From assembly GCF_037975245.1 (NCBI RefSeq), contig NC_092562.1, positions 19,002,054 through 19,066,053 of the forward strand: 64,000 nt of DNA, in the 5' to 3' direction. The stretch is from Apostichopus japonicus. Its lineage: Eukaryota; Echinodermata; Holothuroidea; Aspidochirotida; Stichopodidae. Both the position numbers and the translations under genes were made by a program. The notes beneath the pieces are model-generated. The model was not told the origin of the DNA, searched no databases, and saw only the letters and a program-made list of their open reading frames with translations. Positions 28,301-39,317 of the stretch are shown here, in pieces; within the stretch, counting starts at the first letter, position 1, and each line of letters starts with the position of its first letter.

Positions 28301-31300
28301 TTTATAATAAACATGAAATAAGTGAAGGCTTCCAAAGTTCAATGTGGTGACGTAATTGTCCCCATGGACAACTTGTCTCTTGTTGCCCCTACAAGGGAAG
28401 ACTGATTATTAGTAATTGTTTATAGAAGCGTCAGGGAGGAGGGGTGGGGGGGGGGGGAATGGTGCAAATGGAACGAGGCAGGAGGGTCTGGATGGATGGG
28501 ACCCTACACAACACACATGAAATGTTAAACCCCCTGCAGCATATTTCGCAAGGGACCGTTGTAGGCCTACTAGTAAAAAGAAGCATTACCAGGCCATTTC
28601 CTCCTTCATTTCCCACGTACGTTGATCATTTTTTTTTCGCAGGTCGTTACCTTAAACATTACAATGTAATGCCTACCAACGCTAGTGGTATGCCGTTAAG
28701 AGTCGAGAGGTTGGGGGGGGCAGGGGGATCCGATGTACCAATATTCATATACACACATCACACTCACGCTTTGTTAAAATGACAAGTTTACAAGCTTACA
28801 CGGATTTCAAAAACGTCCAAAAAATCTGAAAATTTACCATTTGGACGAGATATACGGTACTAACATTGAAACTCATTCAAATATGAGCATGACCATTTTT
28901 TGCGCACTTAGGCCGGTTGCCATCATGATATAAACAAACGCTTTCATACTGTGTAAAGACATGTCACATAATCAACATATACATTTACATATACATTCAT
29001 TCACATTCAATCATCATAAGGTCAAATAAGAAATGAAGTCATAATATTGATAATCTAAGCCCAACGAAGGAACAGTCATGTATGCATGGTGTCTTACTTT
29101 GGCACTTTAACATCCGCTACTTTGATATGTTCTGGAAACGTCTCTTTGGATAGCTTTTCGAAATTCTCATTGTCAAAAGGACGTGGACCGGAAAATACTC
29201 TGTCTTTCATGTAGAAGAATCGACGCATACAATCATCGACATTATGACCTGGGGGATAAAAAAAAAGGCGGGAAAATCTTGAAGTTTTGAAGAAATCTTT
29301 CCTTCCTCCATTGGAATACAAACGGACTGGTCCCTTCCCATCTTATATATATATATATCACTTGTCATCGATCTGGGGTTGGGGGAGCATCTGTCTGTGA
29401 CTGGGGAGGGGGCAAGCCAGATCGAACTACTCCTGCAGGTTAGTATAATTTCAAGCAGACTAGAAGTGGAAAAACACGAAAAGTTAAAAAAGTAGACGAG
29501 GACATTTTTCTTTCTTCAGAAATGGAAGCATAACAAATATTCACTCGCATTGAATATGTATATAGTCAATGCTTTAATTCAAGCCATTGATAGACCTGCT
29601 TCAAGTCTTAAAAAGCTCCGTAAAAATACAAAAAGTAGGTTCTGAACAACTGAGCGTTACAAAGTTGTTAGTGATAATACGTACCGCTATCGGACTTGAA
29701 TAAATAACGTATTGAGTTCAAAATTTAGGCGACATTGAAAATGCTTTCAATGGTTCACATACAACACGACGAGGGGCTGAACTATATATAAACGGACAAA
29801 TCGAAACGCATCCAGTCAGTCGCATAGCTTCCACTACTAATATGTTAATCATCAATCCCCTTTATCCACATTGATATCCTTCTTATGCAACTTTGTTTTA
29901 TGAACCCAGAAAGGATGTTCTCTTTTATCACCAGAGGTCAGTTTTACAACAAAACTCAGGGTTTTGGTCTAGAACTTACGAGCAGTTGTCTTTTTAAAAA
30001 AATTCATGCAGTTTCTTAAGTAATAAAGAAAGCAGCATCGCGATGAGTTGATTGAATTTTCTGTTTCTTTTTACCACCAGTGAGTTAGTTTCAAAGACGC
30101 CAGGAACACGATCCCTCCATTTCAATTGCCTGCATCGGTCTCTGTAAACTATACCTATGCGTAATACTTAAAGGTCAAAGGTTCAAACCTCGCATCTTAC
30201 CCGTGCATAACATGGCTGCCGTTAGAGCACCGGTGCTGGTTCCTGCGATCCAGTCAAAGCAGTCGATGATCCTACGATCAGCCGCATTCTGTATAGCACT
30301 AAGGATTTGACACATGATAATTCCGCGCATGCCCCCTCCGTCCAATGTTAGCATTGCATCCTTCCTACGCCTTTCCGTTTCGTTGGAGAAATCACTGTCG
30401 CTCCACGGTTGAGACAGTGCGCTGATGAGGCCTTCAAAGACTCCATCGTATACTGTAAGGGTTCAAAGGTCGTTAGAAAGCATGTTGATACTATCATTTC
30501 ATCTTAATACTGTAAATATGTTAAGATATTATGTGTGAATGTGTATGGTGCCTCTAGCGTGCCACATAGTCCTGATACCGACCTTATGTCGAATTCAATA
30601 AGTTTCTCGCACTCTCATTGGACGATATTGTCACATGTCAGTTTTACACGTTATTGATTGTGAGAAACTGTCATATGTGAAACAAATCGGCAAATATCGA
30701 ATTAACTTGGTATTTGTCAGTTCTCGTACTCTCATTGGTGGACATAGTCACATGTCAGCCCATAACGCTCTTGACTGGGTGAAACTTTCATATATGAAAT
30801 AAATCGACATGAGTTGAAATAGATTTGGCATATGCCAGTATTTCGTGCAAATGTTGCAAATTTTTATTATGCAATAAATGCCAAATCAGTATTAATCAAA
30901 GGCTCTCAGTGAGATTTACCCCTTACTCAGAGCCAATTTTGCGGTGATTTGTAACCATTGAATAATGAAATTCGTCCATCTTTGTTATGCTATATTTGAA
31001 AAATGAATAGAATGCTTCAATAGTATCGTCCTTACAAGAGAAACAGACAGATGTCCATTTTCATTCGACTTCTATCGATTTCTTTCAAATATGGGATCAA
31101 ACAACAACTTCAAAAAATTGCTCTAAGATTGTACAAATGATGAATTTGTAATACATGGAATATACAGCAAGGTATTATTTTCTCGGTCATAAGGACTTGC
31201 AACCCCCCACCCTGGAAAAACAACCCCCAAAGGACCCTGCCCCACTGGACGAACCTTTGTTAATCTCTGCTGTTGTATCAAAGACGTCAGTCAGAACATC

Positions 31301-34300
31301 TCCATTGTACTGGCCATCAAACTTACAACCTGCTCGACAGCCGCTCTTGCCTTCGTCACAACGTTTAGCACCGACCATATGTAATGCGCGTATAACTGCC
31401 GATGCCGACTCTGAAATACAACGAAATGTGATATCATTGTATCGATAAGTATATACTCAGAGACAAGGGGGGGGGGGGAGGGGGGGGGGGCTTAGAGGTG
31501 TTAGTTAAGGTAAGGAAGTAAGTTAAGGTGAAATTACTGTGCATGGCACGCCGTTTGTACGGCTGCCATATAACAGTGATTTGTAGTTAAAATAATAGGA
31601 AAACATTATTTGACATGTTCCACCATAGTTAAGTAACGGGTATTGTGGATTCTGTAAAATAGCAGGATTTCAATAGGAACCAACAAACATAAGCAATAAC
31701 ATTCACAGTTGTACGCAGTATAACTCAGCTGAATACTGCTTTTATATCATAATGCATGGTACGTGCTCTTTAATTAGTAAATTGGTTTTTAACGGTTGGT
31801 ATATAGTGACGTGACACCCATTCATTTAACCTTTACTCCTTTAGTAGAAGATTACGTTTTATAACCGCATTGCTTTATTACAGCTGACGGAATATTGTCT
31901 ACGTGAACTTGTGACCAGTGAACTGATCATTTATCCTTGGTAATAAGAATGACCCCGAAGAAAAAACAAAGACAAGAAGATAAAATGAAATTAGTGGTGA
32001 AAACTATAAATTTGAATTCATTACCTTCATGGCTGGCCGCGACGTGCCTGGCAGTTGCATTCTCTGCATTCTTAGACTCGATATTAGCACCAAAAACAAT
32101 CATCGCTTGTACCATGGATACATTGTTCAGCTAAATATAATATGTAGGGGGGAAAAGACAGAGAAGATATTATCATATATAAACGCCTACAGTGGAATTA
32201 CGACCTTCCTTACCGGTTTCGAACCTCTGGACAAACAATCAGCGCCTAGTGGTTAGGGTGTCCGCATGTAAAGCGGGCGGCCCGGGTTTGAATCCCGGTG
32301 GAGGCTGGAAGTTTTTTCACTGTTCTGGATTTTCCATACCCCACTAGACTATCGACAGTGACTGATATATGATACAAGTGGTTCAAACCAGTAAGGAGCT
32401 CGCTGAGTCCACATAGTCAGATAAGATAAGAAATATCTCCACTGTCTTGTAATGGTTCAACACTTCCCAATTTGTGCTGGTGTTTTAAAAATGAGGGCGT
32501 AATCCACATCGAAATTACCCGGAACTGAGTATTTTTTTGATACCATATTTCCTTATATAGTCTATCTTTATAAATCTTTACATATCTTTAAAATAGTCAT
32601 ACTTCTGCTGCAGTATGAAGAGGTGTGTCTCCTTTTTTGTTTGCTATATCCGGGTTAGCTGCCTTAGCCAGTAGGTTTACAGCCATGTCCAACTCCCCTG
32701 CCTTCACCGTCAGGTGCAGGGCCGTGTCTCCGTCATTGTCCTGGGCATTCAGGTAGTGGCTGGCCTGGCATATCAAATCTAGTTGAGCCTCTGATGTAGC
32801 CAAATGTAAAGGCGTTTGACCAGTGGCTGATTGTCTTCTACCTTCGCAGCTATTTAATTTTAGGATCAATTCTGCCATCCTGAGTTTTAAATCGAAAAAG
32901 ATTCCTTTACAATAATTTGTCAAGAAAAAAAAAGGAAAAAACCTGTCAGAATCTGTTCAAAACGGGGATGAAGAACGGTTCCGGAAATCTTTTTATTTCA
33001 CCAACTAATATATGCATAAAACATCTAACACTAACGTTAACATAACATTCTACAAAAGTATCTGTATTAGATTAGACACCAACTGGCTAATAGGAATGGA
33101 CCAAACGGGTAAAACTATAAGTCTTCCCCTCTCTCCTCCAACCCCCGCCCCTCCCTCCAACGTTTATTAAAGGTTCTATTCCCCCGTTCATTGATATGTT
33201 TATAGGTATTCGTACTTGATAGGTGTTAAATACATGAAACAATTAGTAAAACTGACAGTTGAACTTGAAAAGCAATATAGGTCAGAATAAAGGTGTTCAG
33301 GAAGTAGAGATAGAGGACGGGGTGGTGAGGGAGGGGTGGAGGTATTCAGTGCAATGACTTCGGGCATGCGCAGTTACAATATATTTAAATGACCGCCGTC
33401 GTCAGTCATACAATCATACATGTCATACAATTTCATTCACAAGCTAAAGAAATCCTACGAAACAATAATCTTTATACATTTTACTAATGTTGTGTAGCTT
33501 TAATGTTTTCTTTAAACTGAATATCCTTTATGAATAATCACGATGACATAATGACTACATTAGGATATTTTTTTTATAAACTGCACTTTTATACTACGAT
33601 GTGATGCTTCAAAGCACTTGCACTGACAGTATGAGCAGTATGAATATCATATTTCTATCAAATAAAGGTTAAGATGGAGCTAGTTATACTGTCAGTATGA
33701 GTGCTACGGAGCATAGCATGGGAGGACAGTATATATGAGAATTGTGTCAAATGGCTGTAAACTTACTCATAGTTTTCATCTTCATAGGCATGAAGTATTG
33801 GATAGGTGAACTTATCTGGGATGGCAAAGCTGCCACCGTGTTTGTGAAATGCAATAACGCCCTCTATATTACCCTTTCGGCTCGCAACGTTAATGGGAGT
33901 CTCTAAAAGTGCATTCTGAGGATTTTTGTTCTCGCTCGCCATCATCAAATCCTGAACCAACAAAAAAAAAAAAAAAAAAAAAAAAGATAACAAAAGGTAA
34001 GATGAAATTGGGAGAGGGGTGAGTGGTTTGAAGTAACCTTAACGTAACCTTGTTACACCATTGCGGTAACCGAACTTATCGATCAGAACAGATAAACTTC
34101 AACATCATGATCAAAACGTACAATAATTCATGAAGAACAAAAGGAGAAAACAAAGCAGAGCTTAAAACACGATTTATGCAGACTACACCAGCAGACGCAA
34201 TATTATGTTACCACTAACAATAACTCATTATAATATTTAACAATTTTAAATTTAACAGAAATAGGTAAGTGCCATTTCCTTTTATGAAAACAAACAAATG

Positions 34301-37300
34301 ATTGAAGGTTATCAGTATTGGCCCCAAACTTTTAGCATAACTAACTTTAGCATAACTACCTTTAAAAAAGACATTAGAACGCATGTAAGAAATTTGAGCG
34401 TGGGTGACCATTTATCAGCCTGTCTAGCACATCTAGAGGAGTGGGGTGGGTGGGGTGGGGGAGGGGAGGGAGGCAATACTGACGACCTTCAATTAGAAAA
34501 AGGAAAACAATATTACAAATTCAAGCACTTATTCTGGGCTTGTGAAATCCTTTTTTAGATTTGTTTAGTTAGTCAATCGAATGAACACCAACAATTTTAA
34601 TATCTCCCAAAAGTAAATCACACAAATGGCTTTGCTTATAAAAGACATGGATGATGCTTGAGTGCTTCTTGTTTTTGTTTTGTTTTGTTGCATGTAATAT
34701 GTTGCAGACGGTTAAAAACTACATCAATGTACTTTTTCTAGACTATACGGCTTCCAAAAACATGTTGACAATTCACTGCAATAATTCATACTCATGTTTT
34801 ATTGGATCTCCATTCATGTGTACTTTGATATTTGTATCAAGGTAAACATAAAATCTTTTGATTGAGTTATTAGAACTTTATAAAAACAATGGGTTAACAT
34901 TAGCAATTAAGCCTGGACCGAGGGGCCGAGTTAATCAACATGTTAGCATTAAATGAGCATTCTATACATATTCAAGGTGAATATCATGAAAATCCGAGTG
35001 GGTATAGAAGAAACATTACTAACACACTAATTAATCTTTTTTCAGAAACTTTGTAAATATTCACGTAAAAGGACTGACCGGTATCAAGTAGTTGAACTGC
35101 GGTTCTGTGGCGTAATGCAGAGGGGTATTTCCCTTTTCGTCACCGACGTCAGGGGAAGCCCCACAGTTTAAAAGCAACTTTATGAGTGTTGTGTTGTTAT
35201 CGCCCATAACAATATGCAACGGTGTTTGCTGTCGTTCACAACTAGTTGAGTTGATTTCTCTGTTCATGAAATAAATCGTCGAGAAAATTAGGATAATCCA
35301 TAGACACACACATTCATACCAGGTACTGCAACCAACACTGTTCCACCCCTGAACCGTGTATCTATCTACGGCTCTGTTCCACCCATCCTTCTGCTCCCTC
35401 TCCCCCTTCCTACGACTAAAAAAATAAGTAGGTTATGATATACTATCTCATGATAAATAAAAGATTATTCAATAGCAGCTTAAATATTTAGGTCTACATG
35501 CAGTTTCGTCAACCATTTTCGTTTGGAGACACCAGATGTGTTATTGTCCTCCATTACCTAATCTCTCGGGGGATGTCTAATTGTAGACTTAAACTGAGAC
35601 GGATTAGTGGAAAGACAGCATATCGTAAGATCAATGAAATCAAGGGATCTTACACGGAAGTGGACCATTTTTGGTAAAAAAAATATAATAATACTGCCAA
35701 AAACATAACTGACATAAATATCACACATTATGGATGGATATATAACATCTTACTTATATGGCATAACCTTGTAATTACAAATAGATTCAGAGGCGGATCG
35801 AGGATTTAAAAGCCCAAACCCATGTATGGGGTCTGAGGGTTAACCCTCCCCCCTCCCAGAAAAGAATTTTAGACCTGGAAGTAGTGCATTCTGAGGCATA
35901 TATTTAAGCTATAAATGAAAAAAAAAAATAGTTATCCACGCAAATTTGGTCTTTAATTGTTAATTAAAGTGATTTGGGTTTCAAAAGGGCGTGAACACCC
36001 TCACACCGCCCACCCAACCCCCTCCCCAATTCGCACATGAAATGGACAACTATTCAAGCACAGTACTTAATATGGTTTCTATTCCTGCGCTTTCGTTCAT
36101 AGTCTTATTGCAGTAAACGTATTCTCTTCCTCTCATCTCTTTCACACCCACCTTTTCACAGATTCGAATGTAAATGCGTCTGTGAACTGTGCTTCTAACG
36201 CTACGTGTGCGCATGACCAATACGGATGCTGACAACAGACATCTGCGACTTTGGATAAAATATTCACGTCGAAGAACCCGCTAACTTCCACAAATGGAGT
36301 TAGTTTGTCAGTAAAGAGCTGCGTCATTACATCGGCGACTTCTTCGTCCGAATAACGTTGCATGCTATAGTAAAGAAACAGAAATATGTTGCACGCTATA
36401 ATAAAAAAGAACCAAGACAAAGTATATGAGAAGTACGTTTAAGGAGACAAAACCTAACCGTCATCATTGGTGACTGTGATACAGGGACAACAGTGATGAA
36501 GACCTCTCCACGCACATAGATAAGTAAAACTCATGCTCCATTTATCCACACCACCATCGATCCCAGAAAATACACACACAGCTTGCTACCGTCGGTAATT
36601 AGACACTAGTGTACAGTCAGTACATACAGCTGCGGTCAATACCCACAGCACAGTGTACAAACGATACAGCGATGGACATCTCAGGTCCAGCTAAAGATAA
36701 CAAGATAACAAGGTATCACATTTCATTACTGTCTGCATTTTGTAGCGACAAGAGAAAAAATTCACTCGCAAGCAACGGAAAGTTAACTTTTTCAGAGCAC
36801 GGCACACGGTTTGGGGCGAGTCTTCAATGCCTTTGAAGCACTTAACATGTGTACGATCAATCTATAGGTCTATCATTACTGGTTTAAATTACAGGTTTAT
36901 CCTGGTCATAGCCTAGCATGCCAGGCTAAGGTCGGATGTATTGTTTCACATCAGATAAATTTGAATTCAAGACTCAAGAGATTCAAGGCTCAAGAGCAGT
37001 TACGCTGCAGAAGGCTCAGCTGAGCTTCTTTTTGAGCCTCAACATGTTTTGGTTGGCAATAGTTCTGAGCAGTTTATCCATTTGTTTGTACGAAAAAATC
37101 TAAGACATAGGCAGGATAACTTTCTCATTTCCTTTCCTCCCATCTCCTTTTCTCGTTGCATTATGCTCCTTCTTAGCAAACAAAGTTTGTTACAATGTTA
37201 GAAAGTTGTAAACATTTGTTTTTGAAAAAAAAAAAGATATAACGATAAATGTATTTGTTAACGACTTTGCCCTTAAATAATATCAAGAGGTTTGTCCAAC

Positions 37301-38223
37301 TCAGAATGGGTAACCGACATGTTTCCGCTCAAGTATGCCCCTGCTAAATTTGCTCAAATGTTGTAGATATCACGTTAGAATTGTGCTGACCAAAAATTGC
37401 TCACGAAAATTGAACCCATACAACAACAACAACAAAATTACCATTGCATATCATCTGTGGCCTACATTTTATTATAACTGAAAACTCTTCAGAAGGCCGT
37501 TTTGGGCCCTCACATGACGACAAAAATATTTTCCTTAGGTTCACCTCCATTCAAACTTTATTTACACAACATTTCAGCAGATTTGGACAATCGCTCTGGG
37601 AGGGAGTAACAGTTTTCACGTTTTCAGAAAATTACCTCTCGTGACTTCAAATTTTTATAATTGTATGACAACTAAAACTCACACAACTCACTGACGAAAT
37701 TTCAGCCAAATCGAACGAAAAATGACGAAATGGCAGTCTTTCAAACGTGGTGGCAATAAGTGACACAATTTCGGCAGAATCGCCCGATCGCTATAGCTCA
37801 ACTAAAAGGGAAAAAACAAGATTTAGATTTAACCTGGTGGATGTTATGCTATCAAAGAAAAAGGGTCCACTTACCCACAAAAATCTATTTTCGGAAGAAA
37901 ACAATGCCAAATCAAAAGCTATGCTTTGATTGGTCGGTTGAGGAAGACGTAGGTATAGGGGCACCAATGTTTTATCTCCTATGGTACGTGCATAGTGTGA
38001 TACATAAAGGTCCATCTTACCTGTAGGTAGCCGTGTTCTCTATGTTCGTCACCAAACAATGATATAAGTCAGACGATTTATCGAAGCTCGTCCGGAATTT
38101 CCCGCCGTAATCCTCAGTGTTTGGCTGCTTCGAGTTGTTTGCTTCAAGTCGTTTCACATCAGCATATCCAAGCTCTATGACTTGAACGTGCTGACTGCAG
38201 TTTGATTTATATATGAAAGACAT
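25122..38223 (-). CDS. PLA2G6-like: calcium-independent phospholipase A2, group VI (iPLA2-beta type)
   Basis: Thirteen exons join in frame: 38223-38021, 36364-36152, 35259-35079, 33951-33767, 32879-32603, 32130-32025, 31410-31255, 30452-30201, 29248-29098, 28166-28027, 27097-26943, 26248-26030, 25340-25122. They total 2457 nt, 818 residues plus TAG; human PLA2G6 is about 806. Every junction is GT-AG and all phases match. Family members hydrolyse the sn-2 ester of phospholipids without Ca2+. The N-terminal region is followed by ankyrin repeats (TPLH-type cores near residues 151, 184, 283, 313, 346), a Cys-bearing linker (C406, C413, C417), then the patatin-like domain: glycine loop DGGGMRG (478-484), GTSTG with nucleophile Ser513, and DGG with Asp646, completing the Ser-Asp dyad. 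The start Met has an in-frame TAA 15 bases upstream, although CAG just before it could instead be an acceptor. Introns carry repeats. Confidence 0.95.
25341..26029 (-). other. iPLA2 intron 12
   Basis: Contains part of a dispersed repeat (25784-25860) that recurs in intron 3 near 34880. Confidence 0.8.
26030..26248 (-). CDS. PLA2G6-like: iPLA2 coding exon 12
   Basis: Acceptor TGCGTAG, donor AAG|GTATGG, phase 0 at both ends. Encodes [12 protein letters not shown], the family's VVSLGTG block. Confidence 0.93.
26249..26942 (-). other. iPLA2 intron 11 with transposon-like ends
   Basis: Contains C runs (26341-26352, 26508-26523, 26622-26633). A CAGTGGCGCCAC at 26603 resembles the left end of hAT-type elements here, but no right end was found. 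Confidence 0.75.
26943..27097 (-). CDS. PLA2G6-like: iPLA2 coding exon 11 (catalytic Asp)
   Basis: Acceptor CCTTTTCCAG, donor CC|GTACGT. Encodes [15 protein letters not shown] and [12 protein letters not shown]. Asp646 in DGG is the dyad aspartate. Confidence 0.95.
28027..28166 (-). CDS. PLA2G6-like: iPLA2 coding exon 10
   Basis: Acceptor ATCACACAG, donor CG|GTACGT. Encodes [17 protein letters not shown], parallel to TLSDRQPAELHLFRNY of the vertebrate enzyme. Confidence 0.93.
28167..29097 (-). other. iPLA2 intron 9
   Basis: Intron sequence with G-rich runs (28437-28458, 28711-28728) and no recognisable element. Confidence 0.8.
29098..29248 (-). CDS. PLA2G6-like: iPLA2 coding exon 9
   Basis: Acceptor ATCCCCCAG, donor AA|GTAAGA. 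Encodes [15 protein letters not shown] and ADVKVPK, conserved patatin-domain segments. Confidence 0.92.
29249..30200 (-). other. iPLA2 intron 8
   Basis: About 0.95 kb. I see no repeat or gene in it apart from a short AT tract near 29345-29358. Confidence 0.8.
30201..30452 (-). CDS. PLA2G6-like: iPLA2 coding exon 8 (glycine loop and Ser motif)
   Basis: Acceptor CCCTTACAG, donor G|GTAAGA. Carries [10 protein letters not shown] and [12 protein letters not shown], so the catalytic serine (residue 513 of the joined protein) is here. Confidence 0.95.
30590..30838 (+). repeat. tandem duplication in iPLA2 intron 7, period about 117 bp
   Basis: TTCTCGCACTCTCATTGG with CACATGTCAG at 30604 recurs as TTCTCGTACTCTCATTGG with CACATGTCAG at 30721. 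GTGAAAC, TCATAT.TGAAA and AAATCG follow in both units. Confidence 0.75.
31255..31410 (-). CDS. PLA2G6-like: iPLA2 coding exon 7 (linker)
   Basis: Acceptor GTATTTCAG, donor G|GTTCGT, a weaker donor than the rest. Encodes the linker between ankyrin and catalytic regions, with the Cys/Gly-rich string [13 protein letters not shown]. Confidence 0.82.
32025..32130 (-). CDS. PLA2G6-like: iPLA2 coding exon 6 (ankyrin end)
   Basis: Acceptor TATATTTAG, donor G|GTAATG. Encodes [19 protein letters not shown], matching the last ankyrin repeat of the family (ALIVFGAEVD in vertebrates). Confidence 0.9.
32188..32335 (+). repeat. tRNA-derived SINE, copy 3 (iPLA2 intron 5)
   Basis: Shares the 5' extension TACAGTGGAAT.ACGACC and GGTTTCGAAC with copy 1, then the tRNA-like body TAGTGGTTAGGGTGTCCGC. 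The anticodon loop ATGTAAA carries GTA, the tyrosine anticodon, with U33 in place, and a B-box-like GGTTTGAATCC follows. It lies antisense to the host gene. Confidence 0.75.
32603..32879 (-). CDS. PLA2G6-like: iPLA2 coding exon 5 (ankyrin)
   Basis: Acceptor AAACTCAG, donor GAA|GTATGA. Largest exon, 277 bp. It contains three clear ankyrin cores: [16 protein letters not shown] and GDTPLHTA. Confidence 0.93.
33590..33745 (+). repeat. dispersed repeat, copy A
   Basis: GCAGTATGAATATCAT.TTTCTATCA, AAGGTTA, ACTGTCA.TA..AGTGCT and GGA..ACAGT occur in the same order at 39045-39200. This copy begins in iPLA2 intron 4. Confidence 0.6.
33767..33951 (-). CDS. PLA2G6-like: iPLA2 coding exon 4 (ankyrin)
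   Basis: Acceptor TTGGTTCAG, donor GA|GTAAGT. Carries a divergent ankyrin unit ([16 protein letters not shown]). A long T run on the coding strand serves as polypyrimidine tract. Confidence 0.9.
33952..35078 (-). other. iPLA2 intron 3
   Basis: Holds a long A run (33961-33985) just upstream of exon 4, a G-rich patch (34440-34472) and part of a dispersed repeat (34880-34965) shared with intron 12. Confidence 0.75.
34880..34965 (+). repeat. dispersed repeat shared with 25784-25860
   Basis: AACAATGGGTTAACATTA.CA and GCATT.AA.GAGCATTC are shared with the intron 12 copy, interrupted by diverged sequence. Confidence 0.5.
35079..35259 (-). CDS. PLA2G6-like: iPLA2 coding exon 3 (ankyrin)
   Basis: Acceptor ATGAACAG, donor CCG|GTCAGT. 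Two ankyrin cores are visible, QTPLHIV and NTPLHYA, with [14 protein letters not shown] between them. Confidence 0.9.
35260..36151 (-). other. iPLA2 intron 2
   Basis: Includes a transposon-end-like fragment at 35788 (separate entry). No other element was recognised. Confidence 0.75.
35788..36020 (+). mobile_element. hAT-like fragment in iPLA2 intron 2
   Basis: Left end CAGAGGCGGATCGAGGA, then sequence resembling the 3796 fragment (TTTTAGAC, GTGCATTCTGAGG, TTAAGCTATA). A right end is missing. The reverse complement of a closely related end (CAGTGACGGATCGAGGA) appears near 40940. Confidence 0.45.
36152..36364 (-). CDS. PLA2G6-like: iPLA2 coding exon 2
   Basis: Acceptor CTATAG, donor AG|GTGGGT. 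Encodes [13 protein letters not shown] through a segment ([12 protein letters not shown]) that parallels the HPSWSVAHLAVE segment of the vertebrate enzyme. Confidence 0.9.
36548..36814 (+). repeat. dispersed duplication, copy A (iPLA2 intron 1)
   Basis: A segment of about 265 bp beginning ACCACCATCGATCCCAGAAA and ending CACGGTTTGGG is closely repeated in the same orientation at 42049-42306, on the other side of coding exon 1. Differences are scattered substitutions and short indels. No terminal repeats or target duplication are evident. Confidence 0.85.
38021..38223 (-). CDS. PLA2G6-like: iPLA2 coding exon 1
   Basis: Begins at ATG (38223-38221) and ends AG|GTAAGA, phase 2. Encodes the N-terminal region (start MSFIYKSNC) up to NTATY. 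Confidence 0.85.
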
Positions 38224-39317
38224 TCTGCACGACAGTTAATTACAGGGAAAACCTATAAATGGGAATACTAATATGATTATTGTTGTTGTTATTATTATTA
38301 TTATTATTGTATTTGTTCTTGTTTATCTACTTGTATATCTCTCATTCATTTACTTGCAGTCAGTGTTTGAAACTAGATCGACCAGAATGTCATTTAGTGC
38401 AACACTGTTCTATGAAGCCTGTGTGTTATTGGTGTTTCATAAATATATATATATGTATATAAATCAAACGGTTTTAGTTCGTACAAGGGATTATTCTTAT
38501 TTGTATGCGACCGACGTCGTAGACAGAATCTGTGAACAAAAGGTCAATAAACAATTAGATTGTTGTAGAACTGACATGATAGAAACACAATATGTACATG
38601 ATATAATTATAACAACGAAAATGATACGATATTTAGGCTAGCAAGCCTAGGACGCACATAATGTTGTATGGTAGTAAATGTCATTTTGAAATGTTCATCA
38701 TATATCTCTCCGTAACTGAGCACAATTGGCACGTTTTAAACATAGCATTCGTCTGTCTTAGAAACTCTTTACAAAAATACATGTAATTTATTTGCACGGG
38801 ATTCAGTAAAGACTTCTCACACACATCACAGTGAATTAGAGAATAGTCACCAGCATAGAAGGATAAAAATGTCCCCTTTGACATACAACTTCAACCAATT
38901 GCATAACGTAATCGAGAAAGTGACGTTTGAATTCTGACGAGAAAATGAGGGATTAGCACTTGCTTTGGTCTAGATATTTATGCAACGTGTTGTCGTCTAT
39001 TGCACCCAGTTGGGACATTTTGTTTTCTAAACTGTATAGTGTCATGTCCCCGGCGCTTCACAGCACTCGTAATTGTCAGTACCAGCAGTATGAATATCAT
39101 GTTTCTATCAGACTCAAGGTTAGGAACTGTTTGTACTGTCAATACCAGTGCTTTGAGAGTATGATATTGGAGTACAGTTTAGAGAGGTATTAGCATTAGG
39201 AAATTATCCCAACTGGTTGTCTATTAAAGGTGTGATACAGATGTCCATTCCCTTTCAATGGGACTGCGTGATAGGCTACGTTACTTGACTGACATCGTCG
39301 TGGATCACATACTATAA
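38224..39317. other. upstream flank of iPLA2
   Basis: No gene recognised. Contains an ATT tract at 38285-38310 and dispersed repeat copy B (39045-39200). The iPLA2 promoter and any noncoding exon should lie around here, but I cannot place them. Confidence 0.45.
39045..39200 (+). repeat. dispersed repeat, copy B
   Basis: Partner of 33590-33745, same orientation, with shared blocks such as GCAGTATGAATATCAT and TTTCTATCA. Confidence 0.6.

Noticed and set aside
32188-32335. Functional tyrosine tRNA gene
   Set aside because: The tRNA-like part sits in a longer repeated body with two further copies, and tyrosine tRNA genes normally carry an intron and intact arms. A SINE explains it better.
38210-38223. 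Alternative iPLA2 start by splicing at CAG just before the ATG
   Set aside because: Possible, but it would not change the coding sequence, because an in-frame TAA lies just upstream of the ATG.
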